A stretch of DNA of 64,000 bases from a virus: IMG/VR virus record IMGVR_UViG_3300024260_000002, positions 62,001 through 126,000 of that record, one strand, 5' to 3'. Positions 35,503 to 43,476 of the stretch are shown piece by piece. The position numbers were made by a program, and so were the translations under genes. The stretch's first letter is position 1. Each line of letters starts with the position of its first letter. A model generated the notes under the pieces. The model did not search any database and was not told where the DNA came from. It was given only the letters and a program-made list of their open reading frames with translations.

Positions 35503-36285
35503 TCATAATGACTCATTATAATCATTAAATGCTTGTAGTAAAGCATGTTCATGATCTTTAAGAGTAGCACAAAGATCTTTATCAAGACATGCACTAAAAT
35601 CATCCGCATTTTTAGTTAAACTTTGACCATATCCTCTATAACCATTGTGTGAAATATTTTCTTGATTAGGAGTAGGTATGTTTTTCATCATAGAAGACAT
35701 CTTTAATGAGTTACCTGTTATATCTTGAATCATTTCCCAGAATAGAACTTTACTTGCTAGAAGAATATTTCTTGTATATTTAAAATCAATAGCTTCTTTC
35801 ATTGAACAATGTTCAAATTTTAATCCTTCTACTCTTGTGTTGTATTTAAAATTCGTTTTATAAAATTCTTCTACAAGCTTAGTATTAATAATATTACCAC
35901 CGAGTACAAAATAATTTTGATTATAGAAATCTTCATTAGCTGAACGTTGATTTAAAAATTCAGGAGACATTACTATATTTAATTTGTCTGTGTACTGTAA
36001 TATGTTTGAATAAAGGACAGTACTTTTTATTATAACAGTTCCCATAAATTCTCTATCTTCTAATGCATCAAGTACTCTATGTAATACCATAGGATTTTGA
36101 TCACCACTAGAAAGCATAGGTGTATTAACACATACAATAACTATACTATCTTTACTATTCATGATAGGAGTTTCTTTTGAAAATATTTCAGTACTTTCAT
36201 CAAATACTTCAATTCCTTTACCTATATAACTATTATACAATGCTCCACCAACAACACCTAAACCTATAAGTGTATGATTAAACAT
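35503..36285 (-). CDS. UDP-sugar dehydrogenase-like protein, catalytic Cys missing
   Basis: 260 residues, ATG overlapping the previous gene by 8 bases. The Rossmann motif GLGVVGGAL (residues 8-16) and the strings VIVCVNTP, IIKSTV and SPEFLNQRSANEDF are typical of UDP-glucose/UDP-mannuronate dehydrogenases. The usual FGGxCFPKD active-site loop reads RGYGQSLTKNADDF, so the nucleophilic Cys is not there, and the protein is much shorter than cellular enzymes (about 400 residues). It may bind a nucleotide sugar or NAD without four-electron oxidation, or do a different reaction. It follows the epimerase gene. Confidence 0.75.
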   Translation of the reverse strand: MFNHTLIGLGVVGGALYNSYIGKGIEVFDESTEIFSKETPIMNSKDSIVIVCVNTPMLSSGDQNPMVLHRVLDALEDREFMGTVIIKSTVLYSNILQYTDKLNIVMSPEFLNQRSANEDFYNQNYFVLGGNIINTKLVEEFYKTNFKYNTRVEGLKFEHCSMKEAIDFKYTRNILLASKVLFWEMIQDITGNSLKMSSMMKNIPTPNQENISHNGYRGYGQSLTKNADDFSACLDKDLCATLKDHEHALLQAFNDYNESL

Positions 36286-37303
36286 CTTCGGCCTCGTCTT
36301 CTAAAGCAATCTCAGCATCCTCAATTTCTTCTTCTTCACCTTTAATATTATAAAGTATATCATCTAAAGAAATATTTTCCACTTCCATATCAAGAAGTAA
36401 TTCATTATCCATTTTAAGGACTCTGTTTTTTAAAGCATTTGATTCTTTATAATCTTCACTCTGTTCAATAACAGAGTTAGATTCAAATATTTGAATTATC
36501 TTCTCTGCTAAAATAGTTGCATAGCAAACATTATAAACATTTCCAATATTAAAATCACCAAGATTAAAAGGAGAATTCTCTCTTTCAAGCATTAAGTGAA
36601 TACCAATAGGTACTATATAATCAATAGCTTCTCTTATATCACAATAGCTTCTTACACCATCTTCTAATATAATTAAAGGTTCATTTTTTAAAGCAGCTTC
36701 TATAAATGTAGGAACTACCATACCTTTTGTTGTTTGACCTTTACCAATAACATTGAAAAATCTAATAATAGCACTAGGATATGTTCCAGTACCAAAAAGA
36801 AATTCCCCATGTACTTTAGCAGCAGCATATGACCAACGAGGAGAATCTTCAAGCTTCTTAATTTTATAAATTGATTCATCATCAATTGTTCCAGAACCAT
36901 GAACTTCACTAGAAGAACTATATACTACTGGAATATTAAATTTCTCACAAACTTCATCTACAAACATATTAATCTTTGTAGCTTCTCTTAATGTTTCACC
37001 TGAGTTATTAGTAATTGTTTTAACTCCAACTGGACTAGCAAGGTGATAAATTAAACTGACATCTTTAAATGTATCTAATTGTCTATATAAACGTTCATCA
37101 CTAAAATCCATAGTAAATAATTCTAATCTTTCTTCTAATTCTTTAATTTCATCACCAACACAAGAATCCCGAAAATCTTTAAGTACTTGACTAGGTTCTA
37201 GCATCTTATCGCCACCAATTACATGATAGCCTTTTTTAAATAAATCAATTGCTAAATGGCTTCCTATGAATCCACTAGCACCTGTTATAAATATCTTTTT
37301 CAT
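36278..37303 (-). CDS. NAD-dependent epimerase/dehydratase-type sugar-nucleotide enzyme
   Basis: 341 residues, AAGGTGTAAT start. Extended short-chain dehydrogenase: TGASGFIGSH (residues 7-16), YSSSSEVHG, and the catalytic SYAAAKVHGE (Tyr159, Lys163). Closest in pattern to UDP-glucuronate decarboxylase or UDP-glucose 4-epimerase types. C-terminal 40 residues are acidic (EEEEIEDAEIALEDEAEDV), an unusual tail. It lies with a dehydrogenase-like gene, and both would act on nucleotide sugars in the cytoplasm to supply glycan or surface modification. Confidence 0.82.
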   Translation of the reverse strand: MKKIFITGASGFIGSHLAIDLFKKGYHVIGGDKMLEPSQVLKDFRDSCVGDEIKELEERLELFTMDFSDERLYRQLDTFKDVSLIYHLASPVGVKTITNNSGETLREATKINMFVDEVCEKFNIPVVYSSSSEVHGSGTIDDESIYKIKKLEDSPRWSYAAAKVHGEFLFGTGTYPSAIIRFFNVIGKGQTTKGMVVPTFIEAALKNEPLIILEDGVRSYCDIREAIDYIVPIGIHLMLERENSPFNLGDFNIGNVYNVCYATILAEKIIQIFESNSVIEQSEDYKESNALKNRVLKMDNELLLDMEVENISLDDILYNIKGEEEEIEDAEIALEDEAEDV

Positions 37304-37304
37304 A

Positions 37305-38102
37305 TTACACCTTCTTTATATATTGTAAAACACTTGAACCTCTAGTTTGAAAAGAATGTCCTATTGCCATAATTTTAATAGGACATTCTTCTTCATTAAT
37401 AACTTCTTCAATTACTTCCCCTAGCTCGTTAAACACCTTAAACACCACATCACCTGGTTGAACAATATCATTTATATCTTTAATGAAATCAATAAATCCT
37501 GTTTCTAATGTATGCAAACTTTGTAGCTTCTGCTCATCAACTATCATAGAATCTGGAAATTTTTGTATAGCATCAACCAATGAAATAATATCACCTGTTG
37601 CTATTTTTAATTCTTTTGAATTATTTAAAGTACTCATACCTGAAAATTCATATGTAATACCAATTTTACCAATTTGATTAGTATAATCTTTTATTGTTCC
37701 ACCTACTGAATATCTAGAAGCATATTCAACACCAGCACTTTTACATAAGCTTTGAATTGTATAATCTTTTGATATATCAACTAAACAAAAATTAGCACAT
37801 CTATGTGAGTTATGAATATCTATAACAACATCATATTCATCAATCAATTCTTTAATCTTTGTTGTTACCTTACCATGTGTTTCAATTTCGTCTTTGAAGC
37901 TTCTATTTAAATCATATGATGAATTTGAGGGTTGAACTTCTCTTTCATTGCAAATTAGACCTGATTCATTTAAAAAAGGAATCACTTTTATATCTGGATC
38001 ATTATAATATTTCTTTAGTTTAATGCCCAGTTGTACAGCGCTCATTTCATTACCATGAGTTCCTGAGAGTATTAATATTTTTATATTTTTCATATTTTTC
38101 AT
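37305..38102 (-). CDS. Succinylglutamate desuccinylase/aspartoacylase-like metal hydrolase
   Basis: 265 residues. It has GTHGNE (His16, Glu19), NERE, DLNRSF and VVIDIHNSH (His97), the usual zinc ligands and substrate-binding Arg of the AstE/aspartoacylase branch of M14 carboxypeptidases; TYEFSG further on is also compatible. Family members hydrolyse N-acyl amino acids; the phage substrate is unknown. It sits between the epimerase and a 42-residue gene. The start ATG (38102) has a modest AGGAT upstream; a second Met three codons later is possible. Confidence 0.75.
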   Translation of the reverse strand: MKNMKNIKILILSGTHGNEMSAVQLGIKLKKYYNDPDIKVIPFLNESGLICNEREVQPSNSSYDLNRSFKDEIETHGKVTTKIKELIDEYDVVIDIHNSHRCANFCLVDISKDYTIQSLCKSAGVEYASRYSVGGTIKDYTNQIGKIGITYEFSGMSTLNNSKELKIATGDIISLVDAIQKFPDSMIVDEQKLQSLHTLETGFIDFIKDINDIVQPGDVVFKVFNELGEVIEEVINEEECPIKIMAIGHSFQTRGSSVLQYIKKV

Positions 38103-38110
38103 ATTTATAA

Positions 38111-38239
38111 TTATCCTATTTTTATTCTATTTTTGAATTGAGTTGTTATTGAATCACTATCTATTGGATGAATTCCTTCACCCATAGCTAAACCGGTGCC
38201 TAATGCTCTTAAAAAAACTCTTCTATTTACTGTTCCCAT
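38111..38239 (-). CDS. 42-residue protein with a twin-arginine-like N-terminus
   Basis: Its ATG begins on the base after the previous stop codon, and AAAAAAGGAATATAA precedes it. The peptide starts MGTVNRRVFLRALGTGLAMG: RRVFLR followed by a short hydrophobic run resembles a Tat signal (RRxFLK), but the hydrophobic part is only about 12 residues long and no mature domain follows. It could be a small membrane-targeted peptide, a leader or a remnant. I call it from the spacing, ribosome binding site and the clean frame (42 codons). Confidence 0.55.
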   Translation of the reverse strand: MGTVNRRVFLRALGTGLAMGEGIHPIDSDSITTQFKNRIKIG

Positions 38240-38956
38240 TTATATTCCTTTTTTAAATTGTACTGCCATTCTATAAGCATCATCTAATGTTTTAGCTGTC
38301 CAACAACCTTCTCCATACTCATCAGGATACATCGTCCAAATAGCATGATTCAAAGGTTCTCTTCCAATCTGTTCACCTTTAAAATTAGTTTGTATGTTTA
38401 AAATAAAACCTAATCTACCTGAGCTTAATTGAGCAACTGTTGAAATTGCTTCTGTTAGACCTTCTGATAATTCATTTACTAACTCTCCTGCATCTGAGGG
38501 TATGGTGTCTAAGGTGTTTAAGGATTCGTCAGGGTTTTGAACATCTCTTTCAATTGAAAGTAATGTTTTATTCCAGTTTGGTTCTTCTGATTCTTCCATC
38601 CAATAATTAGTGGTCTTCTTTTCAAAGTCTTCTTTTGATATTGGATTATATGCAATATCACCTTCTTTAACTTCTGACCCAATTCCAAAACCAAATATTG
38701 CTCTATGACTCCAACTATACCATTTTTGATTAGCTTCTGAGAATCCAATCGAATTGCTAAAAGTATCAATTTTGTAATCTAAAAGAAATTTAAATTCAAG
38801 CATTACCTCTGGGACTTCATTAACTAGATATTCTTTTGAGATTTTATGAATCCAGCATTTACCAAAATCCATGCCATTTGAATTATATTGAATTAATTCA
38901 AAACCATTCTTAGCAAATAATTCCTCTAGTTTAACTAAATTTTTCTTACGTCCCAT
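38240..38956 (-). CDS. Unknown protein (238 aa) with Trp/Gly-rich core
   Basis: 238 residues, AAAGGATTATCT start. Core strings are NQKWYSWSHRAIFGFGIGSE followed by VKEGDIAYNP, then a polar helical region, and a final HAIWTMYPDEYGEGCWTAKT. I believe similar short proteins occur in phage and bacterial genomes, but I cannot name a family. An ATAGAAAT motif sits 20 bases upstream, and the intergenic repeat begins next to it. It marks the end, in transcription order, of the material between repeat copies. Confidence 0.65.
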   Translation of the reverse strand: MGRKKNLVKLEELFAKNGFELIQYNSNGMDFGKCWIHKISKEYLVNEVPEVMLEFKFLLDYKIDTFSNSIGFSEANQKWYSWSHRAIFGFGIGSEVKEGDIAYNPISKEDFEKKTTNYWMEESEEPNWNKTLLSIERDVQNPDESLNTLDTIPSDAGELVNELSEGLTEAISTVAQLSSGRLGFILNIQTNFKGEQIGREPLNHAIWTMYPDEYGEGCWTAKTLDDAYRMAVQFKKGI

Positions 38957-38973
38957 AGATAATCCTTTCTATA

Positions 38974-39040
38974 TTATTTCTATAGTAAAAATTTAGTTAT
39001 CTTTATAGATATCTAAATTTTTCTATCTTTTAGGGTAATT
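38974..39040. repeat. Intergenic repeat, copy B
   Basis: TTATTTCTATAGTAAAA, then TTATCTTTATAGATAT, then TTCTATCTTTTAGGGTAATT (39021-39040), in the same order as copy A at 19159-19236. It is followed by an ATAGAAAT/ATTTCTAT hairpin (39053-39074). It forms the low-coordinate border of the rSAM island. Confidence 0.75.
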
Positions 39041-39052
39041 GAGAAATTTACC

Positions 39053-39074
39053 ATAGAAATTTCGTAATTTCTAT
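39053..39074. repeat. ATAGAAAT inverted repeat
   Basis: ATAGAAAT and ATTTCTAT separated by TTCGTA, so the motif occurs on both strands within 22 bases, as at 8618-8682. Possible binding site or hairpin in the border repeat. Confidence 0.55.
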
Positions 39075-39146
39075 ATTAGATTTTCGATCTATAAAGATCG
39101 CAGTTTTTTTATGAAATGATCTTTAAAGATCGAAAGACAAGAGTTA

Positions 39147-39169
39147 CTCAAAGACTTTGAGTCTTTGAG
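39147..39169 (-). terminator. Hairpin after the aminotransferase gene
   Basis: CTCAAAGACT/AGTCTTTGAG stem of 10 bp with a three-base loop lies 10 bases after the end of the gene at 39180, the last gene of the rSAM island. On the minus strand it is followed by TAACTCTTGTCTTT. Plausible island-end terminator. Confidence 0.6.
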
Positions 39170-39179
39170 CTTAATTCTT

Positions 39180-39797
39180 CTAATTATAATTAATTTTGCT
39201 TATGTCTGGATAATCTTCTGATGATCCAATTATGAAATCTTTAGTCTTTAATTGGTTTAAAATTAAAATACCTTTTGCTGCCTCATCTGGGGACATATAC
39301 ATATGATATCCCATTATGATATTTTTTAAATCTTCTGAAGTTGTTACAGAGGAATCTCTACCATCATGAGTCATTCTTTTGAGCATTAAATAATCATTAT
39401 AATTATCTAATAGAATTGCTCCACCTTTACCTATGTTTAATGTCTTCTTTTGTTGAAAACTTAAACATTGATATTGACTAGCAATATACATATTCTCTTT
39501 GAATCCAACAGCACAATCATATATATCATATCCTAAGTTATATTTTTCTTCCCAAGTATAATCTACATAATCAAAATTAATTTGGTTATGTAAAAGCATT
39601 TGAGGAACACTAAGGTATGTTTTATTTGGAACAAAAAGCTTTGATGTACTTGTAAGTTCTTTTTTAAGTCTAAGTAACATTAAACATAAAAAGATTGCGT
39701 TTGTACATGAACTAGTTAGTACTACATAAGGAGCACATGTAAACGCTTGAAGTCTTTTTTCGAACATATCATTAAAATCATTATTGTTATTTATCAT
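39180..39797 (-). CDS. Short DegT/DnrJ/EryC1-type aminotransferase (PLP)
   Basis: 205 residues, AGAGGATAAT start. It aligns with the PLP domain of sugar aminotransferases: VVLTSSCTNAIFLCLMLL (cofactor phosphate loop), YDCAVG (candidate Asp94), SFQQKKTLNIGKGGAILLDN (candidate Schiff-base Lys118) and IMGYHMYMSPDEAAKGILIL. Full-length enzymes run about 370 residues; the C-terminal domain is missing here. The cofactor residues are kept, so it may be a minimal or truncated active enzyme. It is the last island gene, next to a glycosyltransferase, and fits amino-sugar synthesis. Confidence 0.72.
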   Translation of the reverse strand: MINNNNDFNDMFEKRLQAFTCAPYVVLTSSCTNAIFLCLMLLRLKKELTSTSKLFVPNKTYLSVPQMLLHNQINFDYVDYTWEEKYNLGYDIYDCAVGFKENMYIASQYQCLSFQQKKTLNIGKGGAILLDNYNDYLMLKRMTHDGRDSSVTTSEDLKNIIMGYHMYMSPDEAAKGILILNQLKTKDFIIGSSEDYPDISKINYN

Positions 39798-39798
39798 A

Positions 39799-40623
39799 TT
39801 ATCCTCTGGTTCGTTTATTAAATTCTATTTTTTGTCTAATTTTCGTTTTAGCCCATTCATCTGTTTCTTCTACAAATAAATGTTCATGCCAAAAGATAAC
39901 TTCTTTAAGTTGTTCATCACTGAACTCACTAACAGGAGAATAACCTTCTCCTAGTTGATAATGCTTGATTGTTTTCATTTCAAGTCTCTTATTATTCAAC
40001 ATTTTATCTGCAACGTACTCTTCTAAGAAGAATAAACTAGCATCTTGATCTAACCAATCTTGCTCATGTTCATAACTTTTATCAAAATAAAGCTTACTGA
40101 ATTCATCACAAAATATAGTATAAAACTTAGAACTAGGTGGAGATATAGTGAATCCTGTATCTAATGGATTCTCCCATTTATCTAAATTTCGTTGACTTAA
40201 AGAACTAACATCATCATATTGTCCTACATAAACATTACCATCAAAATATCTTTCTGGAATAGGTTTAATAATATTCATATCTAAATCAATATGTATCAAT
40301 GTATCATTAAAATACCATTCTTCTAAAATTTTACCCACAAATGGAATCAAAAAGAAACCATATTCAAGTTGTTCAGATACAGGTAAATAATTTTCAACAT
40401 AAGTAACATTAAGTTCTTTTAGTTTCAAGATAGTATCTGCACTTGGTAAATTCTTAGTTGGAGCATAACATATAATATCTACATCTTTTAAACTTCCAGC
40501 ATTTTGTCTCCATTGTTGAAAACATTTAATAGCTTCTTGTTCATACATTCTAGGAACTTTAACATTCCCAGAGTTGTTATTTATATTATTGTTATCACCT
40601 TCTATAACAGTGAATAGTATCAT
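39799..40623 (-). CDS. Glycosyltransferase, DxD-type (GT-A)
   Basis: 274 residues. NDTLIHIDLDMNIIKPIP contains the metal-binding DLD (residues 113-115) in the context seen in GT-A enzymes with a hydrophobic lead strand. NPLDTGFTISPPSSKFYTIF and EHEQDWLDQDASLFFLEEYV resemble the acceptor-side conserved segments. The N-terminus MILFTVIEGDNNNINNNSGN has an Asn-rich loop. The ATG overlaps the previous gene by one base. It probably transfers a sugar from a nucleotide donor; acceptor unknown. Confidence 0.75.
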   Translation of the reverse strand: MILFTVIEGDNNNINNNSGNVKVPRMYEQEAIKCFQQWRQNAGSLKDVDIICYAPTKNLPSADTILKLKELNVTYVENYLPVSEQLEYGFFLIPFVGKILEEWYFNDTLIHIDLDMNIIKPIPERYFDGNVYVGQYDDVSSLSQRNLDKWENPLDTGFTISPPSSKFYTIFCDEFSKLYFDKSYEHEQDWLDQDASLFFLEEYVADKMLNNKRLEMKTIKHYQLGEGYSPVSEFSDEQLKEVIFWHEHLFVEETDEWAKTKIRQKIEFNKRTRG

Positions 40624-41516
40624 TAGAAACCTTCAATACTAAATATATCTTGTAGTTTAGCTACGGGTGTAGGTTTGATATATCTCAATTCATATCCTAA
40701 AAGACCGTTTGATTTACTAGGTCTAATATCTCTTAGATGCTTGAACTTATCTTTAGTTTGAACTAAATGATTAAGACTTGTTGGTTTATCTAAATCTAAA
40801 ATATACTCAACATGTTTACCTTTAAAGTCATCAGGAAGAAACATAAAATTTAAACTCTTAGCAAATATACAATAATCAAAGCTTTGACCCCAAACTAATT
40901 TACCATTTGGTCTTATTCTAAGTTTGTGTAAACTTAAATTTGGAACTAATATATCATCTTTGAGATCTGTCATTATTTGTGTAAGTTGATCAGAGTATTG
41001 ATCAATACTATCAAGATCTTCATCTATAGTTGGCAGACTAGTAGTGTCTTCCATTACTATAAAACTTTTAGTTTCAAGGTAGTATTTACTCATCCATGAG
41101 TATTTTTGAGTAGTAGTTGCTTTGTATAAAGCTTTTATTATATCTTCTAATGACATATTAACTTTGAACTTATCAGCAGCTGGACCAATTTTTGCAAAGG
41201 TCTCATGGACTGTACTTACATCATAATTATAATATTCTTCAATATAAGCATTTACTTTGTCTTTGATAAATAATTTATAATCCGTTCCACCAACAGTAAG
41301 TTTAATAATATAGAGTTTCTCCATACTTTCGTCCATACTTTGATTGATATTATTATTGTCAATTGTTGTGAATAAAATAAGTTTATAATTACCAAGTGTT
41401 TCAACTATTTCATCATCTAATTGTGTTTTATATTTATCTAATATATGTTTTTTATATATTATACATGCAGCTTTCTTTTCAACAAGTGTTCTATTTTTTA
41501 ATTTTTTACGTGCCAT
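40623..41516 (-). CDS. Unknown island protein (297 aa)
   Basis: 297 residues, AAGGAGAAGTA start; begins MARKKLKNRTLVEKKAACII and has a helical middle. Near residue 200 is SLHKLRIRPNGKLVWGQSFD, a His/Asn/Asp arrangement that resembles a catalytic-loop layout, followed by DYCIFAKSLNFMFLPDDFKG. I cannot assign a family; a kinase or transferase is only a guess. It lies between the amidinotransferase and the glycosyltransferase with overlapping ends, so it is part of the same transcript. Confidence 0.65.
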   Translation of the reverse strand: MARKKLKNRTLVEKKAACIIYKKHILDKYKTQLDDEIVETLGNYKLILFTTIDNNNINQSMDESMEKLYIIKLTVGGTDYKLFIKDKVNAYIEEYYNYDVSTVHETFAKIGPAADKFKVNMSLEDIIKALYKATTTQKYSWMSKYYLETKSFIVMEDTTSLPTIDEDLDSIDQYSDQLTQIMTDLKDDILVPNLSLHKLRIRPNGKLVWGQSFDYCIFAKSLNFMFLPDDFKGKHVEYILDLDKPTSLNHLVQTKDKFKHLRDIRPSKSNGLLGYELRYIKPTPVAKLQDIFSIEGF

Positions 41517-42543
41517 TACTTCTCCTTAAATCTAAAGTACTGCAGTGTATTCCACCACCAAAGATTTCACAGTTATCTAATTCAATAGGTACTACTGTAA
41601 ATCCATTTTGCTCAAGTACTTTTATAGTACCATAAGCTTCTTTATTAACTAGAACAGTATCATGACTAACACTTAGAACATTAATATCCATTCCTAAAGA
41701 GCTAGCGAGTTGTCCATCTAAATTGATTTTGTTTGATACATCTCTAACTTGATATTGTTCAGGTACTAATATTCGATAATTCTTTAACCATGGAATCTGT
41801 TTTAATAAAGCATCTTTGTACTTAGGATTCACAAGAAAAGTATTTGAATTTAACTGAACAATAGCTCCATCAATATGATTATCAACTACACTAATTTCAA
41901 AGAATTCTTTATTTGGAAAGAATTTCTTTATCCAAAGATAACCTAAGTAATGGTTATAACTTGATATGTTAACAACTATCTTATCATGAACTCTTAAGAA
42001 TTGGGCACCGTCAATAGCCATCGTATAACCGCTCATATCTCGCGTATAATCTCTTTTAAGATCCCAGGCATCCAAATCTATAGTATCCTCGGTTATTATT
42101 GTTTTAGGCGCTGTAATCCATTGAGTATCTTGTTTAGCAAATATATCATACAATGCTTGGTTCTCAAAATATCTACCAGTTACATATGTAGGAGTCTCAA
42201 TAATAATATCATCTATTACTATTGATAAATCTCTAACATTACTAGCACTTGATAATTCACTTTTAAATTGTGGTGTAACAACTTGTTGAACTTTGTCTAC
42301 AATAGTCGGACGATACACCTTAACTCCGAGTTTTTCTATAGTACTAGATAAATTATCTAAATCATAAATTCTCTTTTGTAATATATCTTTGTTAATGTGG
42401 TAGACGTCTTGTTCGTAAACTGAGTGATTTAAATTTGTTTTATAAAAATGTTTAAAAGTAAAATCTATACTTCTATCATTTAATTCAAGCTCTCTACCAA
42501 CAATAACCTCATGTAATTTTGAGTATCCATTATCTGATCCCAT
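41506..42543 (-). CDS. Amidinotransferase-type (guanidino-group modifying) enzyme
   Basis: 345 residues, AAAGGAATTAA start. Features of the glycine/inosamine-phosphate amidinotransferase family: KLHEVIVGRELE at the N-terminus, VVDNHIDGAIVQLNSNTFLV with the His-x-Asp pair, and the C-terminal EIFGGGIHCSTLDLRR with candidate nucleophile Cys334. Length matches the family. Such enzymes move an amidino group from arginine to an amine, or, in relatives, hydrolyse arginine. With a DegT-type aminotransferase two genes away, guanidylation of an amino sugar or amine is a reasonable hypothesis. The substrate is not visible. Confidence 0.83.
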   Translation of the reverse strand: MGSDNGYSKLHEVIVGRELELNDRSIDFTFKHFYKTNLNHSVYEQDVYHINKDILQKRIYDLDNLSSTIEKLGVKVYRPTIVDKVQQVVTPQFKSELSSASNVRDLSIVIDDIIIETPTYVTGRYFENQALYDIFAKQDTQWITAPKTIITEDTIDLDAWDLKRDYTRDMSGYTMAIDGAQFLRVHDKIVVNISSYNHYLGYLWIKKFFPNKEFFEISVVDNHIDGAIVQLNSNTFLVNPKYKDALLKQIPWLKNYRILVPEQYQVRDVSNKINLDGQLASSLGMDINVLSVSHDTVLVNKEAYGTIKVLEQNGFTVVPIELDNCEIFGGGIHCSTLDLRRSNGT

Positions 42544-42552
42544 TTAATTCCT

Positions 42553-43476
42553 TTATAATAATTCACAACCCTTAGATCGTAGAATATTTCTAATATTCTT
42601 TTCACAGAACTTACAGCAATCATATTCAAAATCTAATATCTTACCATAATCTTGATCCCATATATTAATACCAGATTCTTCTAGCCATATATAACAAGGG
42701 TAAATATTTCCGGATTGATCTATATGTATTGATCCATCTTCGAATGAAGTACAATGCATTGTTTTAGACTTGCGTTCTAATTTAGTCTTATTAATTAGTT
42801 GATTAGTATAATTAATTGCGGTCTGATAAAATTTAAGATCTTCGTTGTGAATAGGAAGTTTCTCTAGATTATAATCATCAACATATGTTGAATGATCTCT
42901 TGTGAAATAAGTTTTAGTGTAATTAACATTGTTAAATGTTTCGATCATCTCACGCATTTTTGTACTATTAAGATCTTCTTTATTATATGCAAATAATATA
43001 TGTTGAATATAATCATTCTTATTAATATTCTTGAATGCAGCTGCATTAGCTAAAAGATTATCTAATGAACAATTAACTCTATATGTTTCATGTAATTCTT
43101 GTGTGCTTCCACATACAGAAAAATATACAGAATCACCTTCTTTTAATAATTTACCTAACTTATACCACCATTCAGGATTATGAGTATCTCCATTAGTACA
43201 TATCTCTATGTCTAAATTTAAATTATGTAACTCTTTTATCAAATGAAATATTTCTTTATATAATGTTGGTTCACTTGTTGCACCAACCAAATTAATCTTA
43301 TTCAAATTAGGAAATAGTTTAATCTGTTCAATAATATCTTCTACTGATCTCTCATTATAAAATATCTTACCAGCTTCATTAAGTGTTTTATAATTTCTTG
43401 CACATAAAGGACAATTTAGATTACATGTTCCGGTTAGATCAAATTCAATCATATTTACTTTACTTCTATCTAACAT
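42553..43476 (-). CDS. Radical SAM protein, CPLC family (1 of 3)
   Basis: 307 residues. Iron-sulfur motif CNLNCPLC (Cys18, 22, 25) follows EFDLTGT; NLVGATSEPTLYKEI replaces the usual GGEP region; CTNGDTHNPEWWYKLGKLLK and SVCGSTQELHETYRV are shared with the two genes upstream in transcription. The C-terminal part has IHIDQSGNIYPCYIWL and CCKFCEKN, a SPASM- or Twitch-like cluster-binding end. It would use SAM-derived radicals; the substrate is unknown. The ATG overlaps the previous gene by 7 bases. Confidence 0.85.
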   Translation of the reverse strand: MLDRSKVNMIEFDLTGTCNLNCPLCARNYKTLNEAGKIFYNERSVEDIIEQIKLFPNLNKINLVGATSEPTLYKEIFHLIKELHNLNLDIEICTNGDTHNPEWWYKLGKLLKEGDSVYFSVCGSTQELHETYRVNCSLDNLLANAAAFKNINKNDYIQHILFAYNKEDLNSTKMREMIETFNNVNYTKTYFTRDHSTYVDDYNLEKLPIHNEDLKFYQTAINYTNQLINKTKLERKSKTMHCTSFEDGSIHIDQSGNIYPCYIWLEESGINIWDQDYGKILDFEYDCCKFCEKNIRNILRSKGCELL

